NCBI GenBank assembly: GCA_008694505.1
Contig: VZDJ01000090.1
Span: 11,605,646 to 11,669,645, forward strand
Reading direction: 5' to 3'
Source of the DNA: Cyanoderma ruficeps
Taxonomy: Eukaryota; Chordata; Aves; Passeriformes; Timaliidae
Length of the DNA: 64,000 nt
Both the position numbers and the translations under genes were made by a program. Below are positions 47,101-59,100 of the stretch, piece by piece. The stretch's first letter is position 1; each line of letters opens with the position of its first letter. The notes beneath the pieces were generated by a model. The model did not search any database and was not told where the DNA came from. It saw only the letters and a program-made list of their open reading frames with translations.

Positions 47101-50100
47101 ATGCTATAATTTTTATGTAAGGAGGAAATGCATTGTGGGGTTTTTGGTTTTTTCTTGTAATTTAATTCTGGTGCAGCTGGGTGTAACAGCTAAAACTGTA
47201 TTCATATCCAGTGCACTTGGTTACTAATACTCTGAGTGGTCCAGGAATTTGCCAGCTAAACTCTGCAGAGACAAGACAATGAATTGACTTGAGAAAGGTG
47301 ATTGGACCTCTAGCTGATCTCACAACAAACCATTTGACTGTGACAGGAGATACCCTAAGAGAGAATTTTATGAAGTGCTGTAGACTTCTTCAGGCAGCTC
47401 TTCCTGTGCCTACAGCAGCTGATAAATGTTTTTTGTCTCCTTAAATATGTTAATTATCTTCTGCTGAGAAAAATGCCTGAGGGGTGGTGGTGGTGTCTGG
47501 TACAAATGGGCTTTCCAGAACAGACAAGCTGTAGATACCTTATAGGAAGTGGAAACTACTCCTGCAAATACAGAAATGATCATGCCACAGTCTTTTGTAC
47601 CTAGATGAGATGGTCAGGACATATTTTGGATCCAGCTTAGAGAATTTGGGACTGTAGCTCAAAATAAACTGGCAAGCGTTTGGATATCCAGGTGATGATT
47701 TGTGCCGGTCCCATCTCAGCAAGACCTGTGCCAAAGTTCACTGGAGGTAACTTCTCAGAGGGAGCTAGATATGCAGGAAGAACCTGTCCATAGCCACTGC
47801 TCCACAGCCTAAAGGAAGTGGAGACTTTTCTCTGAGGAACAAATTGGTTGAGACTTGTGGATCAGTCAATTCCTGCTAGAAACATTCCACGATTTTTGTT
47901 GTCTTTTACCTTATTTTAGGCAGCCAACATTTCAGTCCAAATGGTATCTGCAGAAGACAAGTTGGCAAAGAGGATTCTGGCAAGGAAAAAGCATGACAAA
48001 TTGAAGAAAAAAGATAAGTTGCTATGGAATTTTCAAAACAAAATAATTCTCTTTACCCTCATTCTGTTCATTTTAGGAGTTGTAACCTGGACATTACTAT
48101 GGCTCTTCATTGGTGAGTTGCTGAAAGTTCATGCCAGCTCCATATATCATGATCGCCAATAGTATTTTCAGATGACTTTAGGATCTCAGTTGTCCTGAAG
48201 GCTACTTCTAAAGTAAACACGGAAATTTTAAAATGAGGTCTGAAAGGCTTTTGTTGTGTTAAGGCTTAACAAGTAATTAGAAAACTTGGCTTTAGGGAGC
48301 ATGACTTTATTTCAGCATTATGCAAAACATTTTAATGTGCAAGCTGATTTACACACACCTGACAGGTTTTTATGAGCTTGATTCCTCAGAAATTTTGCCT
48401 TCCACTGTGTTTCTTGGCCTTCTGAAGTTCAGGTAAGTTCTTTATTTTTCAGAACAGATTTAAGCAAGTAAAAGGGTAGTAAAATAAATATGAGTGCAAT
48501 TAAGCCCTAAAAGGTTTGTTTTCCTCTTTAGGGCCCCGATGCTAATACTGCCTAAGATACTTTAGGGATGCTCCAGAATCTGGATGTTGATACTGCCTTC
48601 AGTTATGCTGGCTTGTTTGTATGGTGGTATCTTATCTTGTGTGTAGGTAACACGAGCTCAATTAACCATAATTTGGTACACATCTAGAATGGTTTGGCTA
48701 TAAAAGTGTAATGTTCTTTGGGTAGTTGTTTCAAATTAGAAAGTAGATTATGCCAAATACATTAATTTTGTTTCCAATTTCATTAAAAAATCTTCATTGT
48801 TATTTAAAAAAGGCTGTCTTCTTTGTTTCTTGCAGTTCAGGCAGAAAACAAAGATGCATTGTATTTTGTTGGACTGTTTCGTGTTGCCAACATAGAGTTT
48901 CTTCCAGAATATAGGCAGAAGGAGTCAAAGGAATTCCTCTCTGTGGCACAGACTGTGCAGCATGTGGTAAGATGGGTGGGCTGCTTGGTTATCAAAAAAG
49001 ATCAGAGCTGTGAACAAGTGATGTTCAGATGCCATTGAGGCTGCTGTGGTGTTCTTCTACCCCTTCCCTCCTGGAGGATTATGTGCAAGTGGTAGCTGTC
49101 TGGAGGTATGAAGGAACTGACTGCTTTCAGCTTGTTAATCACAAACAGTTTTGAACAGATCTGATTTATACATTTGACTTAAAATTTTGCATACTTTCAC
49201 CCATAAATTATGATCTATGAATAAAATTCTATGAAAGTCTTTAAACTCAAATCCCACTTTAGAAACATCAAACAGATGAAATCTTTTGCATTTACACTGG
49301 TATCTTCTGCCTTAAAGCATCTATAATTATCCTAAGGATCACAAACATATTGTGATTTCGTTCTGATACTAAGTATTCTAAAGACCATTATTCTTTCCAA
49401 ACACCTTGCATCAGTCAAAGCAGATACTCTGGATCAATAGTTGCTCTACAGTGGGAAGAAAGAGGTGGGAATCTTAGTTAAAAGGGAATTTGACTTTAAA
49501 GACATTTGGTGTAGGGAGCAAAAAAAGACTATTGCCACTAACTGCAGTACTGTCCACATATGGATTCAAGCAACTGTATGAAAACTGCTAAACAAAAACC
49601 AAAAGAAAGTAATGTTAGATACAACCAAGATTTTTTCAATAATTACTAAGTTTTTGTCATTTTATAATGTGAACTAATGTTCCTGTTTTCCAGCTCTTTC
49701 CAAGTCCTGCATATTAATTGTTAAAGTTCTTTCAGGTAACCAGTGCAGGACATCACCCTTCCCTGCACTCCCTGGAGCAGCTCAAACGTCCTGTGTTCCC
49801 TGTGTCTTACTCTTGTCCCAGAGCATCCTGCCCCTGTCTTACATAGTGGAGAGACAGAAGGTGTTGAGCTGCCAGTGTCACCACCTCCTACTTGAACATT
49901 ACTTGGAATTTATTTTCTTATCTGTAAACTTTGGCTGAACTCATCAATGGATTTTGCATTGCTGAAACTGGCAACCTTAACTGTTGACTAAAATTATTAG
50001 TAGGGAAGTGGGAGATTTGGGATTTTGTTTGTTCTCCTTTCATTAATGCTGCTGGCCCAGAGACCCCAAGTGGTAGTAGAAAAACCTCTCAAGATAGGTT

Positions 50101-53100
50101 CTTTCTATTTGATAGTAACAGTAATACATAAAATCCCTTGTACCTTAATCTGGAGAAAGATTGAGCTCCACCCACCTTATTTAGGGCCTTAAAATTATTG
50201 TTTAAACTTCCTGTTTCAAACTATGAAAGTTAGGGATTAATATGAATGTGATCTTTACAGCCTTTGAAACATTCTGTGTCATAGCCCTTTGCACATTAGT
50301 TTTAGTCATAAAGCAGCAGAGTGAGGTCTGAACAGCTTGAGGTACATGCCACCTTGTGGCTTTGAACAGGAGAGGGAGGTTGTTGTCATCACAGCCAGCA
50401 CGGTGGGGGGCGGGGGGGGCGGATCAGGAGCTTGCTTTGCCCAAAGGCAGCCCTCTGGCAGGGAACAGGCAGAGATTTTGCTTCTCCACGTTTTACTCTG
50501 TGTGTATTGGAAAGAAATATGTTAATACTAAGCTAATAAGTTAATACTAAGCTGTTGATGAAGAAAATAGACACAAATTAATCAAAGTGCAAGAAATTCC
50601 CTGGAAATATTAAAAAAAAAAATCATTAGCTGTGAGGGGAATCAAGCACTGAGGTTCTCATCCAGAGAAGATGTGGAGTCTCCATTCTTGAAGGTAATCA
50701 ACTGGAAATGGCCCTGAGCAACGCTGCATAGTCAACCCTGCTTTGAGCTGTGGGGTTGGACTAGATGCTCTCCAGAGGTCTTTTCCTATCTCAGTCTTTC
50801 TGTGATTCTGAGGGAAAAACTCTGGTATATGTTGTTCACTGCACCTTAGTAAGAACACAAAAAGAGTGTTGTGTGTGTGCATTTCTTTAACTTTGGCCTT
50901 AAGCTTTAGTATCAGGATAGAAAGGCCCTCTGTGTTTGGGATTTTCTGAGTGAAGGATGTGCACCTTTGTCAAAGTTCATTTATATGGGAAGAGCATTAA
51001 TGTATATGTCAGGTGGCCACGGGCAGAGGATTTGATGTTTCCTGGGAATATTGGATTTGTTATGGGTGCCTTGAAGAGCTGGTCTGTTCATCCCCTGTTC
51101 TGCCTGGCTTGGCTGATGTATGTCTGGAAGTGTGTGCATGTTGCATAATCTTGGTGGAAAACAGGTTGTTCCTGGGAAAGTCTAGGCATATGGCATCTCT
51201 AGGTGTGACTGATTTTCAAAATGCTAAATCTCTGTACTTTGTCTTTCAGATGAACTTGGTCTACACAACTTCTTCTTTCTCCAAATTTTATAAGCAGTCC
51301 ACCGTCTCAGAAGTCAGGTAAAACTGTGGTTGATGTAATTGCTTTTCTGCTGGGTAGTATGTACTGTAAATAAGCCCACAAAACAAGCTTATTTTTAATG
51401 GTTATGATTCAGTGTCTTTGCTATGTACTTGAACTGGTAGCAGAATAGGTTTATAACCTATACCAATTCACTTAACAAAAGTAAGGGCAAACTAAAGTCA
51501 TATAAACAGTTCCTTGTCTGCCAGAAATACAATGCAAGATTAACAGAAATAATATCAGTAAAGAGGTTTGGTGATCCTTTGGCTCATGCAGAAGTTTAAC
51601 CACTTAAACATGCTGTTGGAGCACAACTCTTTGTTATTGACTAAATTGCACATATTTTGTAAGTAATGTTATTGGAATAAAACTGCTTAAGAAGTAGGAA
51701 ATCTCTATGCAATAAAATATTCTTACTCTAATATTAATGTTTGCAGCTAATGTTAGAAGTTTAGCTATTTCAATTCTCTTGAACCAAATACAGTTTTGGT
51801 TCAGAAACTGGAGGTTTCTAGGCTGTGTTTGATTTAAAGGTCTTTCTCCCCACTAAGGAGGTAGAGATTAGTGTGATCATACATGGCTTCTAATGTGTTA
51901 CCTAAATAGTCTAGGAATCATTTCCTACATACTGCAGCACACAGTGCAGGGTGAGATACATACCAATGCAGGGCTCTGCATTTCTGGAGATAATAATTCT
52001 ACTTTCTGTTCTACTATTTCTGTTTTGATCTTTAGGAAATAGTCCAGCTCTAATTCATGTGTAGACAATGTGATTTCCATAGATCACAAAAGTTAGGAGT
52101 CCTCAGGAAATCAGCCTACTGAGTATTCCTGACTGGATGTGAAGAGTGTGTTTTGGGTTTTGTCTTGTTTGTTTGGGTTGGTTTTTTTTAAGGGGAAAAT
52201 ACACATCCAGTGGGTTAAAGTAATTATAAAATGTGGAAATGAGCCACGCACTTCTGAATTTGTACTTCAGAAGCTTGGGCTAAGAGTCTAGTCTTCAGAG
52301 AACTTCCAACAGGGTGATAATCTGAGCTCTTTATTTCAGTAACAACAACAATGGAGGCCTTCTTATTCATTTCTGGATCGTATTTGTGGTACCACAGGCG
52401 AAGGGGCAAGTGCTGTGTGAGGATTGTGTGGCTGCCATTTTAAAGGATTCCATTCAGACAAGTATCATTAACCGGACTTCAGTGGGAAGTCTTCAAGGCC
52501 TTGCAGTTGACATGGATTCCATTGTCCTAAGTGGTTAGTCGCAACCATAACATATCCACGAGGAAACTTCATTAAGTAAACGTTTTTACTTTGGAGCAGC
52601 AAATAATATAAATAAACTAAAATCTTGATACTAGCCTCTAGTACTAAAATTTTAATAGGAAAAGTGAGAAGGAAAATAAAAGTGAGATTTGAGGTCAAAT
52701 CAAGGTACAAATTGTCCTTGTAAACAGTGATTGCAAAACTTCCTGTACTGGGAGTGCTTACATTCATAGTCAGGAGGTAAAATGGATATCTTTGTAGGCA
52801 GATTTGGGTTAGTCTGTGATTTTAAAAGGATAAAGGGTTAAGCTGGGTCACTTCATGGAAAATGAGACTCTCATCACTCCTTTATTAAAGATTCAAAAAC
52901 AGATTATAAACCTGCCCATTTTTTAAATAACTCCTGGGGAGTTACTGTCATACTGTCAAATAACTCCTGGGGAGTTACTACAGAATAACTGTCTGGGGAA
53001 CAAACTCACAACATGTGATTCAAGCATGTTTAATGTATTTAGCTACAAAATGCTTAATGATTTTCCATTCCAAAGACATCAGACAGAACAATTCTGTCAA

Positions 53101-56100
53101 ACTGAAAGCTGAGAAAGACTTTGTGGCCAACAATGAGAATGGATGCTCAATTGCTGTACAGTCTCTTCTTGCCTCACCTCCAAAGCTGCTTGCACAATTT
53201 TCAGAAATGAAGGGAGCTATGGCAACCCCCCCTTTACCAAGAGAAGTGTTTTGTTCTGTGTGTTCAGTGTTAGGACTGAGGTGTCATTGAATTAAACCCT
53301 GAATTCTGGATTTCAGGCAAACAAGAAGACTCACACAACTCTTTTTCTATGCAGCAGGTCTTCGGTCAGATTATTGGTCAACAACAGGAACAGGTAATTC
53401 ACCCTTTTGGCAGCTTCCTGCAGAGGAGAGGTGAAGATCAAAGCTTTTCTTTCATTACTTGGACTTAAAGATACCGTTCAGTGTTAATTTAAGAGGGCTA
53501 AATTCAGCCTTGGCATTTAAGTCCTGACTTAGTAAAAGAATGACCAAGAATCTTGCATGTAACAAATACAGAAACTGTGTATCTTTAATCTGTCTGGTAA
53601 ATTTTTAGATGTACCTTGTGACATAGTAGGAAACAAACTAAATCAGGTGTTTGCTATTCATTGTGTTGACTAGCCAATTAGCCTTTTCTAAACTGAACAG
53701 TAATGAATTTAATATGCTGAACAAGAGCAATGCTTTTTTCTATCCTTTATCCACCTTAACTCCCTTTCCTCCAAGGTTAATGATGAGTTATTCTTTCGAA
53801 TGAGTTCCCTAACAGTAATTACTTTAGGCAGTTGAGTTTTGCCAGAGTTGTGGGAGGCACTATTTGTACACCTGCTTGGTTTCGTGTTGTAAGCCTCCCA
53901 GAAGGGTTTTTTTCCAGTGTGCAAAGCACTGAACAAGTAGGTCAAAACTACAGTACATCTACCTTCACTAGTAAGTGGAGTAGGGACCTAGAAAAAATGT
54001 GCTACTAAGCTGAGCAATAATACTGCACCTCTGATGCTGACACCTGTTAAGACTCTGTTGGGCCAGCAGTTATCAGTCACCTGGGGATGTGTTGGCCTCC
54101 CTTGCTCCTTGACACAGACTGACTCTTCATCTTCAGAAGCTGCACTGTTTTGGTTTTTCAAGAGCTTTATAGCTTTCTGTGTTTGCATTTTTCTTTCCTG
54201 AGACATTTCATTGCACTTCTATCTGCAATTTTCACTTCTGTTACATTGTAAAGGTTTTAGCTTGCCTGTTTTTTTCAGAATCAAAAAACTACTTTTGCCA
54301 TGCAGCCAAGTCAACCTCTCCTAGTTCTGAGGTCCAAAAGTGGACTTCAGGTCACAGAGCATGGACCAGGGTTTGCAATGTTTGGATTTGGCTAACAGCC
54401 CATAATTTCTCAAAACTCAAATCAAGTTTGCTACAGCATTCACTTGTTTTAAGCCTCACAACTTAAACTGCAAAGCATAACAATATTGGCTTCTATCACA
54501 TCTCGCTACATGCATTTTATTTCTGTAAAGAGTTTTAAGTATTGGTGTTTACTTACATAGCAATTTTATTTCCCAGTTCAGTGTTCCAGGGTGGAGACAT
54601 TAGCACAATTGGAACTTGGTTCCAATTTATTCCAGAATGCAGCCCCTAAAACAGAAGAAATTAAGAAGAGCACAAGACAAATATTGTTCCTAAGGCTTTT
54701 TAGGACTTACATGGTACCTTTCACACGAAGGGAGAAGGATGACCTGCCCTATTCTAGCCATCTTTCAGAGACTTTGTATAGGTATCATCTGGTATCTGTG
54801 AGAAGCATGGAGTGGGTATGTAATGAAGTTTCTGGGGATAAACAATATGGATGGCCACAATAGTTGGGAATCTTATACTGATGCAATTTTATTTGGTTCT
54901 TTGGCTGTGTTTGTTTAGGACTATGGAGTATGATGCAGAGGTGAAAGTGAACATGCAGCAGCACAAAGCAAATGAGCATTGGCAGGTGTATTTTGAAGGC
55001 AATGGAGTTAACTTTGGGTATGGAGATGCACCCAGTGATTGGTTCAGGCACACACTGGAGTGCAGATTTATTGAAGTCTGGTGCTGGAGAAGGGAGTTGT
55101 GGACATTCAGCTGATGTGAGGTTCTTGCATTGCCATAATATCTGGTTGTGCTGGTTTTGCTTGGGTAAAGATTTTATCCAGCTTTGCTATCAAACCAGCA
55201 TGCTTGAACTACTTGTAGTTCTAGAGTCAGCTCTGAATTCTCTTGACTGTGCTCCATAGCAGCAGCAAGCTCATTTCATTATTAATTGCTTAGCAGAAAT
55301 AATGGTAGTTACATAATTTCAGAGATTATGATCAAAGTTGGCTCTGCTAAGGGTGACTAAATAAGCACAAGTAACTATTACAAGAAGAATGTTATTGGGA
55401 AGAGGTAAGAACAAGGAAGAAGGGAGAACAATAGCTTTAAAAAAGCTTTTGATAGTTATAACTGTAATTCATATAAATGGAACATGACCCTTACAGATTG
55501 TTCACAAACATTCATAGCATTAGTTTCAAGATTGTAATTTAGATGTGGAAGTTGGACAAAGCCTGCCACTTCCTGTCTTGATTAACTACTGGTCGAAAGG
55601 TCAACATTTAATTTGAGTCAACAATTGGTAGTAAACGTTCACAGTGCTCTAACTTGTGTTCCATGATGGTAACTATTTCAGATACTTATGTTTGTAATAG
55701 GCAGAAATTAATGCAAATATTCACTTTGGATCTTATTCTCCCTAATTTGCATTTTCCTTCCTTCTCGCCTTTCAAAGAGCTATGTTAAGAGTTTTAGATA
55801 TGATCAAACAAAAATTCCCTAAGCTTTTTGCTGACTGCAAGCTGCAATGTTGAATTGAAGTAAAGACCTTAATATATTTTATTTGGAAATCGCAGTTGTT
55901 TCAGCTTAATTGGAAAATATATGCAAGTATAGTAATATTCTTCTTATTCCTGTCTAAATTATGGCACAAATTTTTACCCTTTTTTAATAAATGTTGTGTA
56001 GGGTAGGTCACGTAACTTTTATTTCACAGTATTTCCACTTCTAATGGTGATTTCTAATGCTGCAAAAATTTTCCAGACTGGGCAGAATAAAGTCCTGGTC

Positions 56101-59100
56101 TGAATTCATTTTGATTCTGCTTTGATCAGAATAGTGAGCAAGAAAAGTCCTAGCATCCCTTCTGAACTGAAGGACTTAGTGAATCTGAATTTGTTGCTAG
56201 CACTTCTAGCTCATGTCATGATAAAATATTGAGACTTTGACATTTGATCAATTAAAAAAGCTGGGGGGATACAGACATGCAACTGCATTTTTGCTTTGAT
56301 TTTTTTCATGTATTTTAAATATCCTAATGTCCATAGGGGCAAGCAGTTCATTTATGCTTTGAAAGTAGATGAGTATCTCCCAGTGAAGAATTAAGTAATT
56401 CATCCTCTAGAGGCTCCACAGAACTTCAGCTGCAAATTGTACAAAATGGCATTGCTTTAGTGCAAATACCCTCCAAGAACTGAATTACAGCACTGTTGGC
56501 CATGCTGTGTACTTTTTATGAATAGACTGTTCTTTCACCACAGAGTTGTAACTAAGAAGAAAACAGTGACTGACACAGCCAGAAAGAGATGCTTCACAAG
56601 ATCAAGGGGGAATGGCTTTAGCCTGAAAAAGGGTAGATTTGGGTTTAGAGTAGGAAGAAATTCTTTACTGTAAGGGTGGTTGCCCAGAAAAGCTGTAGAT
56701 GCCTCTTGGAAGTGTCCAAGGCTGGGTCGGATGGGGCTCTGGGAAACCTGGTTGAGTGAAAGGTTTCCCTGTCACGGCGGAGTTTGGAACTAGATGATCT
56801 CTTACAACCCAAACTACTCTATGATTCTCTTTTTACTTTGTTTTCCAAGTTAGGTGTGCTTTCATATTTTGCCTTAGTTTAATACAAGTTTTAGGATTTC
56901 TTGTTTTAATGACATGTAGATTTAGGAGTTTTGAAGTGATTGCATCCAGTGTTGAAAATGTGACATTTTCACAGGAACAAATTGTATGTATGATCTCTAT
57001 GCTGACCGACTACATGAGCACTTTCCTCTGGATGCACGAGCTACCTCAGAGGGAACAATCTGCTATTTTAAGCTGATTGCATCCGTGGGCCACCTTATCC
57101 GCCTTTCAATAGTATCCCTTCAGATTGAAGCAGATAACTGCATCACTGACTCGCTCACCATTTATGACTCTCTCATGCCAATAAAAGATAAGATACTCTA
57201 TCGGTGAGTATAAATTTCTATTAAGAATTAATTAACAATATTTGTTCTTTCTCTGAAGACCTGTCATCTTCATTTTTTGGTTAGTTTGGCTTTATTAAAA
57301 TTTCTCTGATTTTCATTATCGCTCACATAACACCTGACAAAATTTCTTGGATAAGTTGTCTTGCTAATAAAAGGGAAAATTTTCTTCAATCTTTTTCAAC
57401 TGGAGCGCATCTTCACCCAGCTAGAGAACTATGGAAAATTTACACATTACTGGGCAAAATTTTCTGCTTCTTATCAGGAAACAGATGCTGACTGAAAGAG
57501 AATGTCAAAATTTCCTCCCTTAAGCAAACTGTCCTATGTGAAGATTAGTGTTTTTCAGATAAAGACTGAAGTTCTGAAACTAAGTCTCGTGATTTTCACT
57601 TACTGGCACTCACTAATTCAGTGCTTTTTTATCTGCTTTATTTGTTTAGAGGGTTATAAAAATCTTGACTTGAAGCTGTGATGGGTTGAGGGATGTGGAC
57701 TATTACTTTTTTTCTTCTCTCTCTTTAATGATACATTATAATTATTTAGGGACTTTTTCCTTAGATTCCCTGATAATTAATTCCATAGGACTCTCTAAGT
57801 TAAAAGGAAACAACAGCACCTCCATGAAGTAGACGAAAGCTCAGTGTTTTCACCGCTGGAGCCCTTTTCTCTGGCATTTCAATCTGTGTATAAGTCTCAA
57901 AATCAGAGCATTGGCTTTTCAGTCCTTTTTGAGAGCTATCCTGTACTAAGCTGTATCTCCAATTGACTTGGACAGCATTCACTTATATGTTAGTATCTGT
58001 AGAGGACTGAAGATGTCAGCTAGCTAATGCATATGGAAAGTTTTTGTTTATTTTTTTAATGAGCCTACTTGATTGGCTCAAATAGTTAATTTCTGACTTG
58101 AAGAATAACTTTCTTGTCTTTCTCACTCCCCAACAAGAAGATAAACTGTTGGTCTAATAAAATAAGAGTTGTCTTTCTTCCAGCTTTTTGTTAATTTTGG
58201 CTTCATTTATTTTTACTGAAGTGAAGGCTGAAAGTCATTATCTCGTAGAACCATTCGATACTCATGTTTTCAATTTCCTTCTTTTTTGTAAGAAGGATTT
58301 CTACTATTGAGTTTCTAACTGGCCTTGTAACAGGCACTTTTGTGCTTAAGAGCATGGAGATTTGACTGGACTTTGAAGTAGGTAAGGTCTGAACCAGTGG
58401 AAAATTTATGCATAGGGTGAGAGTAATGTGTTAAACTTTTCAATTTTTAAGTGATTGCTTACGTATTTGCTCTGCTTTCTTCCCCCTCAGAGCCTGTGAA
58501 CCAGCTGATTCACTGGTGTCACTTGTGTCCACAAATAATCTCATGCTGGTAGTATTTAAGGCAGCACAAGTAAAGGAGCAAAAGGAATTCCATGGCTATT
58601 TTGAGGTCATTACACAAGAAAGTAGGTTTGTTCTGTGTTTGGAAGTGTGTTTATTATATTGTTTCTTCTAAGATCCTGAAGTGTCTGTCTTGTTTTTGAC
58701 TATGGAAAAATGATTCCTGTATCTGAATATCTTATTTTTATATGTGCCTGTCTCCCCTTCATCTCCTCTGCATTACTGTGTGCTTTCCTATTGAGTAATG
58801 TAATCTGATCAGACTAGTTGAGAAGTACGAAGGTCAAAGGCAGAAAGCAGCCGTGAATTCAGCTGGTGAGGACTGCAGTGTGCCAGTAGATGGGGCTGTT
58901 ATTTCAGGTGTAGCAGAGGTCTCCCATCTGCCTTGGGACTCTGGGATCATGTTGAGGTGGAAGGATATCAGCACTAAAAACTGCTTTCAGAAAATAAAGC
59001 TTCAGTTGCTTTGTCCGCATTTAGTATCAGTCCCTGCCTCCTCAGGAACAAAAGAGTCCATAACGTTTGTGTGTCAAGTCTGTGACTTTATTGCTTTAAT

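Noticed and set aside
49738..49870. GC-richer patch in TMPRSS7 intron 3 that hinted at a repeat
   Set aside because: I could not match it to any CR1 segment or other known repeat, so no feature is claimed.
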